From Strobilurus pachycystidiatus (Eukaryota; Basidiomycota; Agaricomycetes; Agaricales; Physalacriaceae), in the NCBI GenBank assembly GCA_019915135.1, contig JAHLMK010000004.1, forward strand, positions 496,001 to 560,000: a stretch of DNA of 64,000 bases. The letters are read 5' to 3'. The position numbers were made by a program, and so were the translations under genes. A model generated the notes under the pieces. The model worked only from the letters and a program-made list of their open reading frames with translations, was not told the origin of the DNA and did not search any database. This document shows, one piece after another, positions 45,305 to 56,546 of the stretch (positions within the stretch are counted from its first letter, which is position 1; every line of letters starts with the position of its first letter).

Positions 45305-46687
45305 ATGTCGACATACAATCGCGTCCTTGTACATCACTCTTGGTTAACAGTCAAGTCCCATTCATATTGACGCCTTTTTAGATCACTGGAATCACTGGCT
45401 TTCTTGCTACTCACGTCGTGGAACAGACTCTTCAAGCTGGCTTCTCCGTTCGAGGGTGAGGTTCTTGCCTCTCTAATCTTTTGTGACTTTTACTGACTTG
45501 GAATCAAAGAACCGTCCGGTCTGAAGCTAAACTTCGAGATGTTAACAACCGCTGGGCTTCTCACGGAGCCAAATTTGAGGCTGTCGTTGTGCCTGATCTC
45601 GTCTATGGAGACTTCTCCAAGGCTGTGGAAGGTACTCAACATCCTCTCATGGATATTCCGTACCGAAACTCACTTCGAATTACAGGCATCGACGCAGTTA
45701 TCCACGTCGCATCGCCCTACACTCTTACGTTCCAGGATGCGAAGAAGGACCTTCTTGATCCTGCCATTCGAGGAACACTGAACGTTCTCGAGGCTGCCCA
45801 GAAAGCCGGTGTCAAGCGCATCGTGCTTACCTCCAGCATCGCAGCTCTCGTTAACCCAAGTGCGCATCAAGGAATCTTCTTATTTTCAACCCACTAAACA
45901 TAACTTAGGTGGGCCGCAGGTGTATGGTCCCGACGATTGGTACGTCTCAGTCGTTGGAGAGTCTTGATTTTCGTCATTCATTTATGCTACAGGAGCCCTT
46001 TGACCTACGAAATGGCCCTCTCTGGCAAACTCCCGCCTCTAGGGACCTACTTAGTTTCGAAGAAGCTCGCCGAGCGGGCTGCATGGGACTTTGTCAAGCA
46101 ACACCCCGAGATCAAGCTCACCGCTATCAACCGTGAGCCTTCTGTCTTCTTCCCCATCAGCAACTGGAAGTTCTGACGCCCGTTTAGCTACGGCGCTCCC
46201 CGGCCCCGCCGCGCACACCGTCGACCTCTCCAGTGGCTCCGTCAATGACTCAGTGAAGGACTTTTGGGTCCTCATCAACGGCCAAACCAAAGAAGTCCCA
46301 AAGACAACTATCCCCTACTGGGTCGACGTTCGCGATGCTGCACTTGCGCATGTCTTGGCGCTCAAGAACGATAATGTCATCGGGAAGCGAATTCTGCTGA
46401 ACAGCGGTTTCTACACGTTCTATCAGGTCAGCGACTTTTGGTCTAAGTATCTTGTCCTCAAGGAGTTTCTGACCGACTTGCAGGCTGTCAAAATCATTAA
46501 GGATAAACGTCCCCAGTTGGCTTCGCGTCTGCCATCCTTAGAAGGCGCTGTAGATGATGATGCCTCGGCTGGGATGTCGATCGACACCACCATCGCCACG
46601 CAGACCTTGGGCATGCACTTCCGCTCATTTGAAGAAAGCCTCCTAGATACTATCGACTCGTTACTCGAGCACGAAGGAAAGGCTTAA
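45305..46687 (+). CDS. NAD(P)-dependent ketoreductase, extended SDR, copy 2
   Basis: Same build as copy 1: an 8-codon first exon (45305-45328, MSTYNRVL), exon 2 from 45382 with ITGITGFLATHVVEQTLQAG, then IDAVIHVASPYTLTFQDAKK, RIVLTSSIAALVNP, the catalytic YLVSK, and VDVRDAALAHVLALKN. The last exon starts AVKIIKDKRPQLASRLPSLEG, matching copy 1 closely, and ends with TAA at 46685-46687. No frameshift was seen. A strong TATA box and a palindrome stand upstream. Likely the same reaction class as copy 1 with a different induction pattern; that is inference. Confidence 0.85.
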
Positions 46688-46916
46688 TCAGTAGTGCTTT
46701 GTTACGAACTGTACCAGAGTATCCTCGAGTAATGTCCTTCAACTGAAGTGCGTGATTTGTATTCTCAGACGCTCCATAGATAAATAGATACATAGATTCA
46801 TGAATTCGAACAGTTGAAGACCAAGATCAATTCGAAGTGCGACGGTACAAGCGTATTCAATTTTACAAGCCAGAGTTTGTATGTTGTTACAAGGTATAAT
46901 GTCCCGGGGATCACAA

Positions 46917-46965
46917 TCAACGCCACGTATCATTTTCAGTGAAGGTCCCGCTCGCAGGGGTGGTC
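46917..46965 (-). pseudogene. Detached 3' end of the glucoamylase gene
   Basis: Read on the minus strand from the left edge of the retrotransposon, these bases continue the glucoamylase frame exactly: TTPASGTFTENDTWR then TGA at 46917-46919. NDTWR and a stop is the normal end of a CBM20 starch-binding module. The last five bases (TGGTC on the plus strand) are the left target-site duplication. Confidence 0.85.
46961..46965 (+). repeat. Left target-site duplication
   Basis: TGGTC, repeated at 52352-52356. Confidence 0.85.
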
Positions 46966-47288
46966 TGTTGGATTCCAAGCCGGACCGCGCACTCAATGCG
47001 CTCGCTCACGAGTACCGACTCGTGAACCTCGACGCGTCTTGACGCGACTCGGACGTCTATCGTACTTTCGTGTCCATCCACCGGGCATCTCTCGTAGTTT
47101 CACCTCTGTCTAGTTTGTATTCATACTACGTCTCGTGTACTTACCTCTGCTCTGTTTGCTTACTATGCATTCCCACTTGTTTAGTTCTACGGCCCGTTAT
47201 CTTACCGTCAGTAGTGTACAAAAGGTTGTATTTTCGTTGTAAATGAAGTGTGCTCGTTCCCCATCCCCACCTCGTCTGTTATCTCACA
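46966..47288 (+). repeat. 5' LTR
   Basis: 323 bp, TGTTGG to TCACA. Contains a perfect hairpin at 47006-47025 (TCACGAGT-ACCG-ACTCGTGA) and, right after it, GACGCG twice. Confidence 0.92.
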
Positions 47289-47300
47289 GGTTATGGGCCC
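47289..47300 (+). other. Primer-binding site, half-tRNA type
   Basis: GGTTATGGGCCC starts directly after the 5' LTR. It is complementary to the anticodon-stem/loop part of initiator tRNA-Met rather than its 3' end, as in Drosophila copia, where a cleaved half tRNA primes minus-strand synthesis. Confidence 0.7.
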
Positions 47301-47359
47301 CGCCCTTGCCTGATTTATCCCGAATCCATCTTTGTTGACCTACCGCTCGTCTCATCACC

Positions 47360-50300
47360 ATGTCCACCAGCGCCAAACACCAGAATGATTTCTTCACCCG
47401 TCTCCCGCAATGCAAGGCGGACGGCTCCAACTTCGTCCTCTATCGCGACCGCTTCGTGTTCGCAGCTGATGCTGCCGGACTCGGTCATATCCTCGATCCC
47501 GCTATTACTACCAGTTCCGCCGGAGCGAAACCGACACCCGTCGATCCGCAGAACCCTACAACGCCTGAGACTGAGGCCATCGAGAAATGGGAGACGAAGG
47601 AACGTACCTGGAAGTCAGAGCAGGCCATCATCAAACAGGCCATTGCCAGTACTATCCCGGACACGTTGTTCTTGAAGGTGAAGGGCGCGGCGTTGGCATC
47701 TGGGATGTGGAAAAGTGTCAAAGATGAGTTTATGACACGTTCGAAGATGATGACAGTTGACCTGCGCCGGAAGCTGCAGGAGGAACGATGCACCGAAAAT
47801 GGCGACGTCAAAGCTCACCTGGCGAAGCTGCGATCTATCCGCGAGGACTTGATCTCCATGGGCGCGGACCCTGGTGATGAACAGTTCAGCGCGATCCTTC
47901 TCGGGTCGCTTCCCCAGTCCTATGATCCCTATCTCGCTGCCTTGACAGCGGCGGCTACCCTCACTCAGACTGTTCTCACTCCCGAGACGTATATCAGCAG
48001 TATCAGCGATGAAGCTGACCGCCGATCCATCCGATCCCCTACGAAAGACGCGAAGGAGGCCGCATTCAATGCAGGCGCCAGTCAGGGGAAGAAGAAGAGC
48101 CGCAACGTGGAGTGTTACAACTGCCACAAGAAGGGTCATATCAAGGCGGAGTGCTGGGCAAAGGGTGGCGGAAAAGAAGGGAAGGGACCGCGAGGGAAAG
48201 GAAAGGGGAAAGGCGGAGAGTCTGCGAACAAGGCCAACGATGATGTAGGCGTTTGGTACGCCGATGCCGGTCGCAGTGACTCCGAATTCGACGACTGGAA
48301 GGAGGAGGTGGAAGAGAACTTGGCCGGTTATGTTGAGCCCTGGACAGACTATGTCAGGGACTCAACCGAGCAAATGGAAGGGCTCGCTGGCACTTACCTC
48401 TTCGATGAGCGTGTCTGGCCCGACAACACTCAATCTACTACTCCATGCATCCATTCCTCCGACGGCAACTCTGACGATGAGTCCATTCCGGATCTTCTTG
48501 ACGTTTCCGACACCGACTCGGATGCCGGAAGCATGCCCCCTCTGCGCAGTGTATCAGACTCCTCTGGCGGAGCTTGCAGAGATGAAGAAGACTCACTAGA
48601 CGATGACTGTGAGGTCTTCAGCGAAGTTGACCCTCAGGACGAGATCCCGGACATCGAGAACTGGGAAGAACTGATGGGAGAGTTACCAAGAGACATTGGA
48701 GAGGTACCCTTCACACGTACCTTTGACAGTGTATTCCTGGCAGCCGCGTCGACCCTCCCACACGATCCTGATGTCGAACTCTACGACTCAGGTGCATCTC
48801 GCCATATGACAGGCTATCGTCACCGTCTATTCAACTATATCCCCATCGAGCCGCGTTCCATAACAGCTGCAGACCAAGGAAAATTCCAGGCGATTGGGAA
48901 GGGCGACATGCATGTCTATATCCCGGGGAAGTCTGGCGGAACCACGCGCGTTTTGGTACGCGACGTCCTATTTGCTCCAAAGCTGGGAGTTACGTTGCTC
49001 TCAGTGAGCAAAATCACGGCAGCCGATTACTCCATGACCTTTCGTGCAACGGAGGCTCGGATCTATGACAAGAGAAACAAGCTGGTGGGGTCAATCCCCG
49101 TCAAAGGTGGACTCTACAAGACAATGACCAACGTACCCGACGCTCATGTCGCAGATGAAACCTCCATCACTGTCACCCTTGACGAGCTCCATGAGATGCT
49201 CGGTCATATTTCCCCCGACACCGCCAAACACCTAGTCAAAGAGGGATTAGTCGATGGACTCCTTCTGGACGAAAGTGTACCCTGCCAAAAGTCGTGCGAC
49301 TCATGCGAGTATGCCAAGGCGACGCGAAAGCCTATCCGGAAGACCACCGAGCGCAAACCAGCGAAGGCAGTTGGAGATCTCATCCATTCGGACCTGTGGG
49401 GTCCGTCGCCTGTCCAAACTCCTCAGCATAAGGAGTACTATGTATCGTTCACCGACGATTGCTCGCGCTATTCCACCGTGTACCTGCAGCGCACCAAGGA
49501 CGAAACCTTCGAGAGCTACAAACAATACGAGGCTTGGCTCAGCACACAGTTCGGAACAAAAATTCGCGAGCTACATACCGATCGTGGCGGCGAGTACCGA
49601 AGTGGCGAATTTGACGCGCATCTTGCAGCGCAGGGTACGAAGAGGAACTTGACAGTTCACGACACGCCGGAGCACAATGGCATAGCCGAGCGTCTCAATC
49701 GAACGATCCTCGAGCGTGTTCGAGCTCTGCTCCACGCATCAGGCCTCCCTAAGAATCTCTGGGGTGAGGCACTGAAACACGTCATCTATCTGAAGAACCG
49801 TACCTCGACTCGCGTACTCGACGGCAAGACGCCATACGAGATAGTTCACGGCGCCAGACCAAATCTTCGAGACCTGCACAAGTTTGGTTGCAAGGTCTGG
49901 GTCCACGACAAGGACGGCTCGAAGCTTGATGGGCGTAGCCGCATTGGGCGTTGGCTTGGATTTGATCTCGAGAGCAGCGGACACCGGATTTACTGGCCAG
50001 ATAAACGGAGCATTTCAGTGGAACGAAGCGTCAAATTTGATGACTATACGGAAGTACAGCTAACAAGTCCTGTGCTGAATGAGGGGGAGAAGGGAAATGG
50101 CATTCAGCAGATATTCTCGCCGCAAACTGGTCAGAACGCACCTAATTCAGTCCCACCAGTTGCTCCACCATCATCCGTCCCGCCGTCACAACCGGCAGCT
50201 CCTTCCACTACTGCAGTCCCGAAATTTTCCTCATCGTACCTCAAACGCCAGGGAATCGACTCCTCGAATATCCAAGAGGGCAAACGCGAACGAAAACCGG

Positions 50301-52021
50301 TCTTCAGGTCGTCCGGTCCATCCCGCAACACATCTGGGCAGAGTGGCAGTCAGGACAGCGAGTCCGAGCAGTCTGGCTTGGTGGAAGTTGTCCAGGAGCC
50401 TCTTGAATACGCCATGCACGCCGCAGTTGCGGAATCCTTGGGTCTTGAGCCCACGTTGGCAGAAGCGAAGGAACGACCCGACTGGTTGAGATGGAAAGAG
50501 GCTATTGACACCGAGATCAGAACTCTGATCAAGGCCGACACATGGGAGCTGGTTCCGCGGCCTGCGGATCACAACGTTATTGGCTCTCGCTTTGTCTTAC
50601 GCGTCAAGCTCAGAGCTGGCGGCGTCCTCGACAAATACAAAGCTCGGCTTGTTGCACAAGGATTCACTCAGGTCGAAGGAGTCGACTATTTCCTTACTTT
50701 TGCCCCCGTCGCCAAGCTTTCCTCTCTCCGCATTATTCTTGCCATTGCAGCTCGCAACGACTGGGACATTCAAGTCTTTGACTTTCACGCCGCTTTTCTC
50801 AATGGAGAATTCGATGACGATGAAGAGCTTTATATGGAGCAGCCCCCGGATCACGAGTTTGCGAATCGACGCGACTATGTGCTTCGTTTGCGCAAGACGA
50901 TTTACGGGCTCAAACAGAGCAGCCGTAAGTGGTATGAGAAGTTGACGGCAACTCTCGCCACACTTGACTTCAGCCCTCTCGCTACTGACTACGCAGTCTT
51001 TCGGCTCATCTCTGGAGCCGACATCATCATTCTTGCCATTCATGTCGATGACTGTACCATCACGGGCAGTTCACCCTTTTTAATCGACTCTATTCAGACT
51101 CGCATTGGCGAGCTATTCCAGATCACCCGTCTTGGTGATATTTTCTGGCTGCTGGGCATGGAGATCACGCGCGACAGAGCCCATCGTACGCTCACTATGA
51201 ATCAGACCTCATACATTGACTCCCTTATGCAGCGCTTTGGCATGGAGAACGCCAAGCCCACTGCAGTACCCATGGATCCGGGCGCATCTTTCTCGCGCAA
51301 CGACTGCCCTTCTGATGAGCAGGAGATTATCCATATGCAGTCCGTTCCTTACCGCGCGGTCGTTGGCGGCCTCATCTGGCTGACCACAGGGACGCGTCCT
51401 GACATTGCTTTCCCTTCCACCATCTTGTCACGATTCTCTGACAACCCCGCTCGCTCTCACTGGGAAGCCGCGAAGCGCGTCTTGCGCTACCTCAAAGGCA
51501 CTCGGAGCTGGAAGCTCACCTTTGGAGGAGATGGAAGGAATACAGGTCTCGAGGGATTTGTCGATGCGGACGGAATGTCCCTTGACAACCGCAAGGCAGT
51601 GTCCGGGTACGCCTTCATCTTTGACGGTGGTGCTGTATCCTGGTCGTCTAAACAGCAGGAACTCGTCGCGCTTTCCACCACCGAGGCCGAATATGTAGCG
51701 CTCACATACGGCGGCAAGGAGGCCGTCTGGATACGCAGTTTCTTAGCGGAGCTGTTCCTTACAGCGCACACAGGGCCACTCATCATTCACGACGACAATC
51801 AATCCGCCATCGCACTCGCACACGCTGAACCGGGCCAGCATCACGCCCGCACCAAGCACATCGATATCCGTTATCACTTCATCCGTCACCTCATCGAACG
51901 CGGCGATGTTCTCGTCACCTACTGTCCCACCGAGGACATGATTGCCGACATTCTCACCAAGGCGCTACCCTCGGCGAAGGGTAATCGTTTTGCAGCACTT
52001 CTCGGACTTTCTCCGGCTTGA
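47360..52021 (+). CDS. Ty1/copia Gag-Pol polyprotein
   Basis: One frame of 1553 residues with no stop or frameshift. Gag covers about residues 1-250 and ends in a zinc knuckle, CYNCHKKGHIKAECW, near 250. An acidic insert follows (320-440). The protease active site is DSGAS near 475. The pre-integrase HHCC-type region has LHEMLGHIS and CDSCEYAKATR, then the integrase core begins HSDLWGP near 676 with TDRGGEY and PEHNGIAERLNR. The reverse transcriptase (about 1045-1290) has FHAAFLNGE and the catalytic HVDD, where Tyr is more usual. RNase H (about 1390-1510) has DADG, STTEAEYVAL and KHIDIRYHFIRH. All catalytic carboxylates visible are kept, so the element may be active. Confidence 0.93.
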   Translation: MSTSAKHQNDFFTRLPQCKADGSNFVLYRDRFVFAADAAGLGHILDPAITTSSAGAKPTPVDPQNPTTPETEAIEKWETKERTWKSEQAIIKQAIASTIPDTLFLKVKGAALASGMWKSVKDEFMTRSKMMTVDLRRKLQEERCTENGDVKAHLAKLRSIREDLISMGADPGDEQFSAILLGSLPQSYDPYLAALTAAATLTQTVLTPETYISSISDEADRRSIRSPTKDAKEAAFNAGASQGKKKSRNVECYNCHKKGHIKAECWAKGGGKEGKGPRGKGKGKGGESANKANDDVGVWYADAGRSDSEFDDWKEEVEENLAGYVEPWTDYVRDSTEQMEGLAGTYLFDERVWPDNTQSTTPCIHSSDGNSDDESIPDLLDVSDTDSDAGSMPPLRSVSDSSGGACRDEEDSLDDDCEVFSEVDPQDEIPDIENWEELMGELPRDIGEVPFTRTFDSVFLAAASTLPHDPDVELYDSGASRHMTGYRHRLFNYIPIEPRSITAADQGKFQAIGKGDMHVYIPGKSGGTTRVLVRDVLFAPKLGVTLLSVSKITAADYSMTFRATEARIYDKRNKLVGSIPVKGGLYKTMTNVPDAHVADETSITVTLDELHEMLGHISPDTAKHLVKEGLVDGLLLDESVPCQKSCDSCEYAKATRKPIRKTTERKPAKAVGDLIHSDLWGPSPVQTPQHKEYYVSFTDDCSRYSTVYLQRTKDETFESYKQYEAWLSTQFGTKIRELHTDRGGEYRSGEFDAHLAAQGTKRNLTVHDTPEHNGIAERLNRTILERVRALLHASGLPKNLWGEALKHVIYLKNRTSTRVLDGKTPYEIVHGARPNLRDLHKFGCKVWVHDKDGSKLDGRSRIGRWLGFDLESSGHRIYWPDKRSISVERSVKFDDYTEVQLTSPVLNEGEKGNGIQQIFSPQTGQNAPNSVPPVAPPSSVPPSQPAAPSTTAVPKFSSSYLKRQGIDSSNIQEGKRERKPVFRSSGPSRNTSGQSGSQDSESEQSGLVEVVQEPLEYAMHAAVAESLGLEPTLAEAKERPDWLRWKEAIDTEIRTLIKADTWELVPRPADHNVIGSRFVLRVKLRAGGVLDKYKARLVAQGFTQVEGVDYFLTFAPVAKLSSLRIILAIAARNDWDIQVFDFHAAFLNGEFDDDEELYMEQPPDHEFANRRDYVLRLRKTIYGLKQSSRKWYEKLTATLATLDFSPLATDYAVFRLISGADIIILAIHVDDCTITGSSPFLIDSIQTRIGELFQITRLGDIFWLLGMEITRDRAHRTLTMNQTSYIDSLMQRFGMENAKPTAVPMDPGASFSRNDCPSDEQEIIHMQSVPYRAVVGGLIWLTTGTRPDIAFPSTILSRFSDNPARSHWEAAKRVLRYLKGTRSWKLTFGGDGRNTGLEGFVDADGMSLDNRKAVSGYAFIFDGGAVSWSSKQQELVALSTTEAEYVALTYGGKEAVWIRSFLAELFLTAHTGPLIIHDDNQSAIALAHAEPGQHHARTKHIDIRYHFIRHLIERGDVLVTYCPTEDMIADILTKALPSAKGNRFAALLGLSPA

Positions 52022-52028
52022 GGGGGAG
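52019..52028 (+). other. Polypurine tract
   Basis: TGAGGGGGAG directly before the 3' LTR; it overlaps the Gag-Pol stop codon and primes plus-strand synthesis. Confidence 0.8.
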
Positions 52029-52346
52029 TGTTGGATTCCAAGCCGGACCGCGCACTCAATGCGCTCGCTCACGAGTACCGACTCGTGAACCTCGACGCGT
52101 CTTGACGCGACTCGGACGTCTATCGTACTTTCGTGTCCATCCACCGGGCATCTCTCGTAGTTTCACCTCTGTCTAGTTTGTATTCATACTACGTCTCGTG
52201 TACTTACCTCTGCTCTGTTTGCTTACTATGCATTCCCACTTGTTTAGTTCTACGGCCCGTTATCTTACCGTCAGTAGTGTACAAAAGGTTGTATTTTCGT
52301 TGTAAATGAAGTGTGCTCGTTCCCCATCCCCACCTCGTCTGTTATC

Positions 52347-52351
<5 letters not shown>
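52029..52351 (+). repeat. 3' LTR
   Basis: 323 bp; no difference from the 5' LTR found by eye. Its last bases, read on the minus strand, supply the new TGA of the truncated glucoamylase. Confidence 0.92.
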
Positions 52352-54388
<2,037 letters not shown>

Positions 54389-54425
54389 CGAGGACGAGAT
54401 GGCATCCTGGTACGGTTTTGCGTGG

Positions 54426-54433
54426 CTTTTATA
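54426..54433 (-). promoter_or_regulatory. TATA box of the glucoamylase gene
   Basis: TATAAAAG on the minus strand, about 40 bases before the ATG at 54388; the spacing supports that start. Confidence 0.5.
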
Positions 54434-55003
54434 GAAGAACTGGACGTCCGAATGACGAAGGCATCCGATCAAGAGCACGCTAGCGAAGAAGATCACCTGA
54501 GCGCCGCGAGCGTATGGTCGCCGGTAGGATTTGTGCTCCATTGCCTACAGAGTGCAACGCTCATGTGTTTTCCGGGCTGATCTGGCGACAAGCGGGCTTG
54601 ACGGTAATGGCAGGACGAAAGGTGCGGGGACGCCACTTTCCCCGCACTGTGATGACGTACTGGAGCAATGCCGTCGGCTTAAGCGCGCGCCTTGACAGGC
54701 TCAATACTGAGCTGCTTTTCAGTCCTACCAGCTACCGGAATTCGCTGTCGTGCTCTATACTTACCACTGTACATGTCGTCAACCGAGATGTCATGAACCA
54801 TGAGAACTGCGAAACATGTGCTCGCTGTATTGAGTCTTGATGGACTTCATGTGCATATCCGCCCCGGATGAATGAAACACTAGTATGGAACGGTCTGATG
54901 CCCCCTTGAACCTTGCAGGCGTCGCGTCGAAATCGATCAAGTTGAAGCAGTTCAAAAACACGTCTTTCCAAATGTAGCCATGTACAACGAAAACTACGCC
55001 GTC
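54434..55003. other. Intergenic region
   Basis: About 0.57 kb with no supported gene. It holds the upstream region of the glucoamylase and the 3' end of the zinc-finger gene. Confidence 0.35.
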
Positions 55004-55918
55004 CTATGATTTACGCGTCTTCTTCTTCGTAGATGCTTTCTCCTTCCCTTCATGTTTCCCATTCATCTCGTGTCTCTTCTTCGCGTCTATTCGCGTAAAT
55101 CGCATCGGGCAAATCGAGCACTGATACTGCCGCTCCTGGTGGTCTGCTCGCAGAGTATGCCGGCAGATATCGTTGTGCCTCTCCTGTGTCATGTTGCACC
55201 AAGTGAAAGGGCACAGATACACCTTCGGAGGGGATTCGTGATAATGCTCGCAAGCCGCCTGGACGGTATCGAACATTTTGTCACAAGCTGGATGAGTACA
55301 TCGATATTCGCCTGTCGGGGAGGGGATAGATGACTTTTTTGGAGCGCGAAGAGGGACCGCGGGCTGCTTCTTATGTCGCTTCGTCCTGGGGATGTCGTCT
55401 TTGGCGGAGATTGGTGGAGCCTTTCGCTTGCCCAAACGCGTCGCAGGTTCTGGCGTGGCCGTCTCCCTGACTGCAGGAGAGTCTTCCAAGACCTCTTCAG
55501 CGGACGCTATTCCACCAAGCATAGTCTCTGGTGACCTCTCCACGACTTCAGAGGAGTCCTCCAAAACCTCTTCAATGGACGCTATTCCACCAAGCAGGGT
55601 CTCCGGTGACAAGGTCGTGGACGACGGCAGAATGGACGCGTGGTCGAATGGTGACGCATCGTCACCATAAGGGTAGGAGAGTTCCGGAGGGTATGTGAAG
55701 GTGTATGAGCTATCTTGCTCGGAAAACCAACTGGTGGTGATTAAGAGAGGACCATCGATGATGAACGTCGCGGCAGTTGAGGATGGCTAGGAAGGGGGTG
55801 AGTCAACTGGTCCAAGTACTAGTGCCAATGAACTCACCGACGACTCGAAGAGTTCTTTGTACAGAGTCGCAATGGTGTCGTTGAATGCTGAAGTCTCCGA
55901 GTATGAGTAGCGAGGCAT
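55004..55918 (-). CDS. C2H2 zinc-finger protein
   Basis: Exons 55918-55838 (27 codons) and 55786-55004 give 287 residues. The N-terminal half is acidic and Ser/Thr/Pro-rich, as in activation domains. An imperfect 22-residue repeat stands in the middle: SPETLLGGIASIEEVLEDS and SPETMLGGIASAEEVLEDS. A basic stretch (GKRKAPP, PRTKRHKK) is a likely nuclear signal. The C-terminus has three finger-like units, YRCTHPACDKMF-CEHYHE, YLCPFTWC-ICRHTLRADH and YQCSICPMRF-KRHEMNGKH, ending in a lysine-rich tail. Probably a DNA-binding regulator. The target is unknown; the neighbouring glucoamylase and P450 are only suggestions from position. Confidence 0.78.
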
Positions 55919-56546
55919 CGTGCGAGGAGTGTTGGGTCATACTCTGCCAGATCCCGCATTATATGTACGCGCATTGATCAAAGTACCAGCGCTTTGCATT
56001 TCCTTACGAAAGACAAAGTTGCGCGATCAAAGCGACGAGGACAAAGGACCACGGCCCATCATGCTGACGCCGCTGCGCAGGGTTAGCCCGCCACAACCGC
56101 ATTGCAACAAGGAGTCGAAAAGAGGGGGGCTAAGCGGGGGGAAGAGCATATGCGCTGCATAGTTGGATCCAGATTCCAAAGGTGCTGATTTATGGGTTTC
56201 AGCTCGACGATAACCACAGCGACATCTGGAGCGGCGCAGCAAGTCCAAAGATCATGCCGTAGATGCTAGCCCGTACAGCAAAGAAACGGAGGCCCGCCTG
56301 CCAAATACTTGCTGAGAGCAAAGAGTTCGGAGGAGACGGGAGCAGGCAGGGAGCAGGTCGGGACTCAGTCAGGGACGAGTCGTCAAGGCACATGCGTCAC
56401 TTGATTCAAAATCTAATCTAATCTCCTCTCGCCTGGACATAACTTCAACACATAAGTACAGTACATAGTACTTGGCTCAGAACAATGTATACCCCAGATG
56501 CAGTAAGACAACAATTCTGTACACGACGAGCCCCCGTCTGCGGAGT
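55919..56546. other. Intergenic region
   Basis: About 0.63 kb. No supported gene. Upstream region of the zinc-finger gene and 3' end of the P450. A short TCTAATCTAATCTC run at 56411-56424 recurs near 59200. Confidence 0.35.

Noticed and set aside
46739..46996. 85-codon minus frame at the left edge of the retrotransposon
   Set aside because: Different frame from the glucoamylase tail, which ends at 46917; the frame crosses the LTR boundary by chance.
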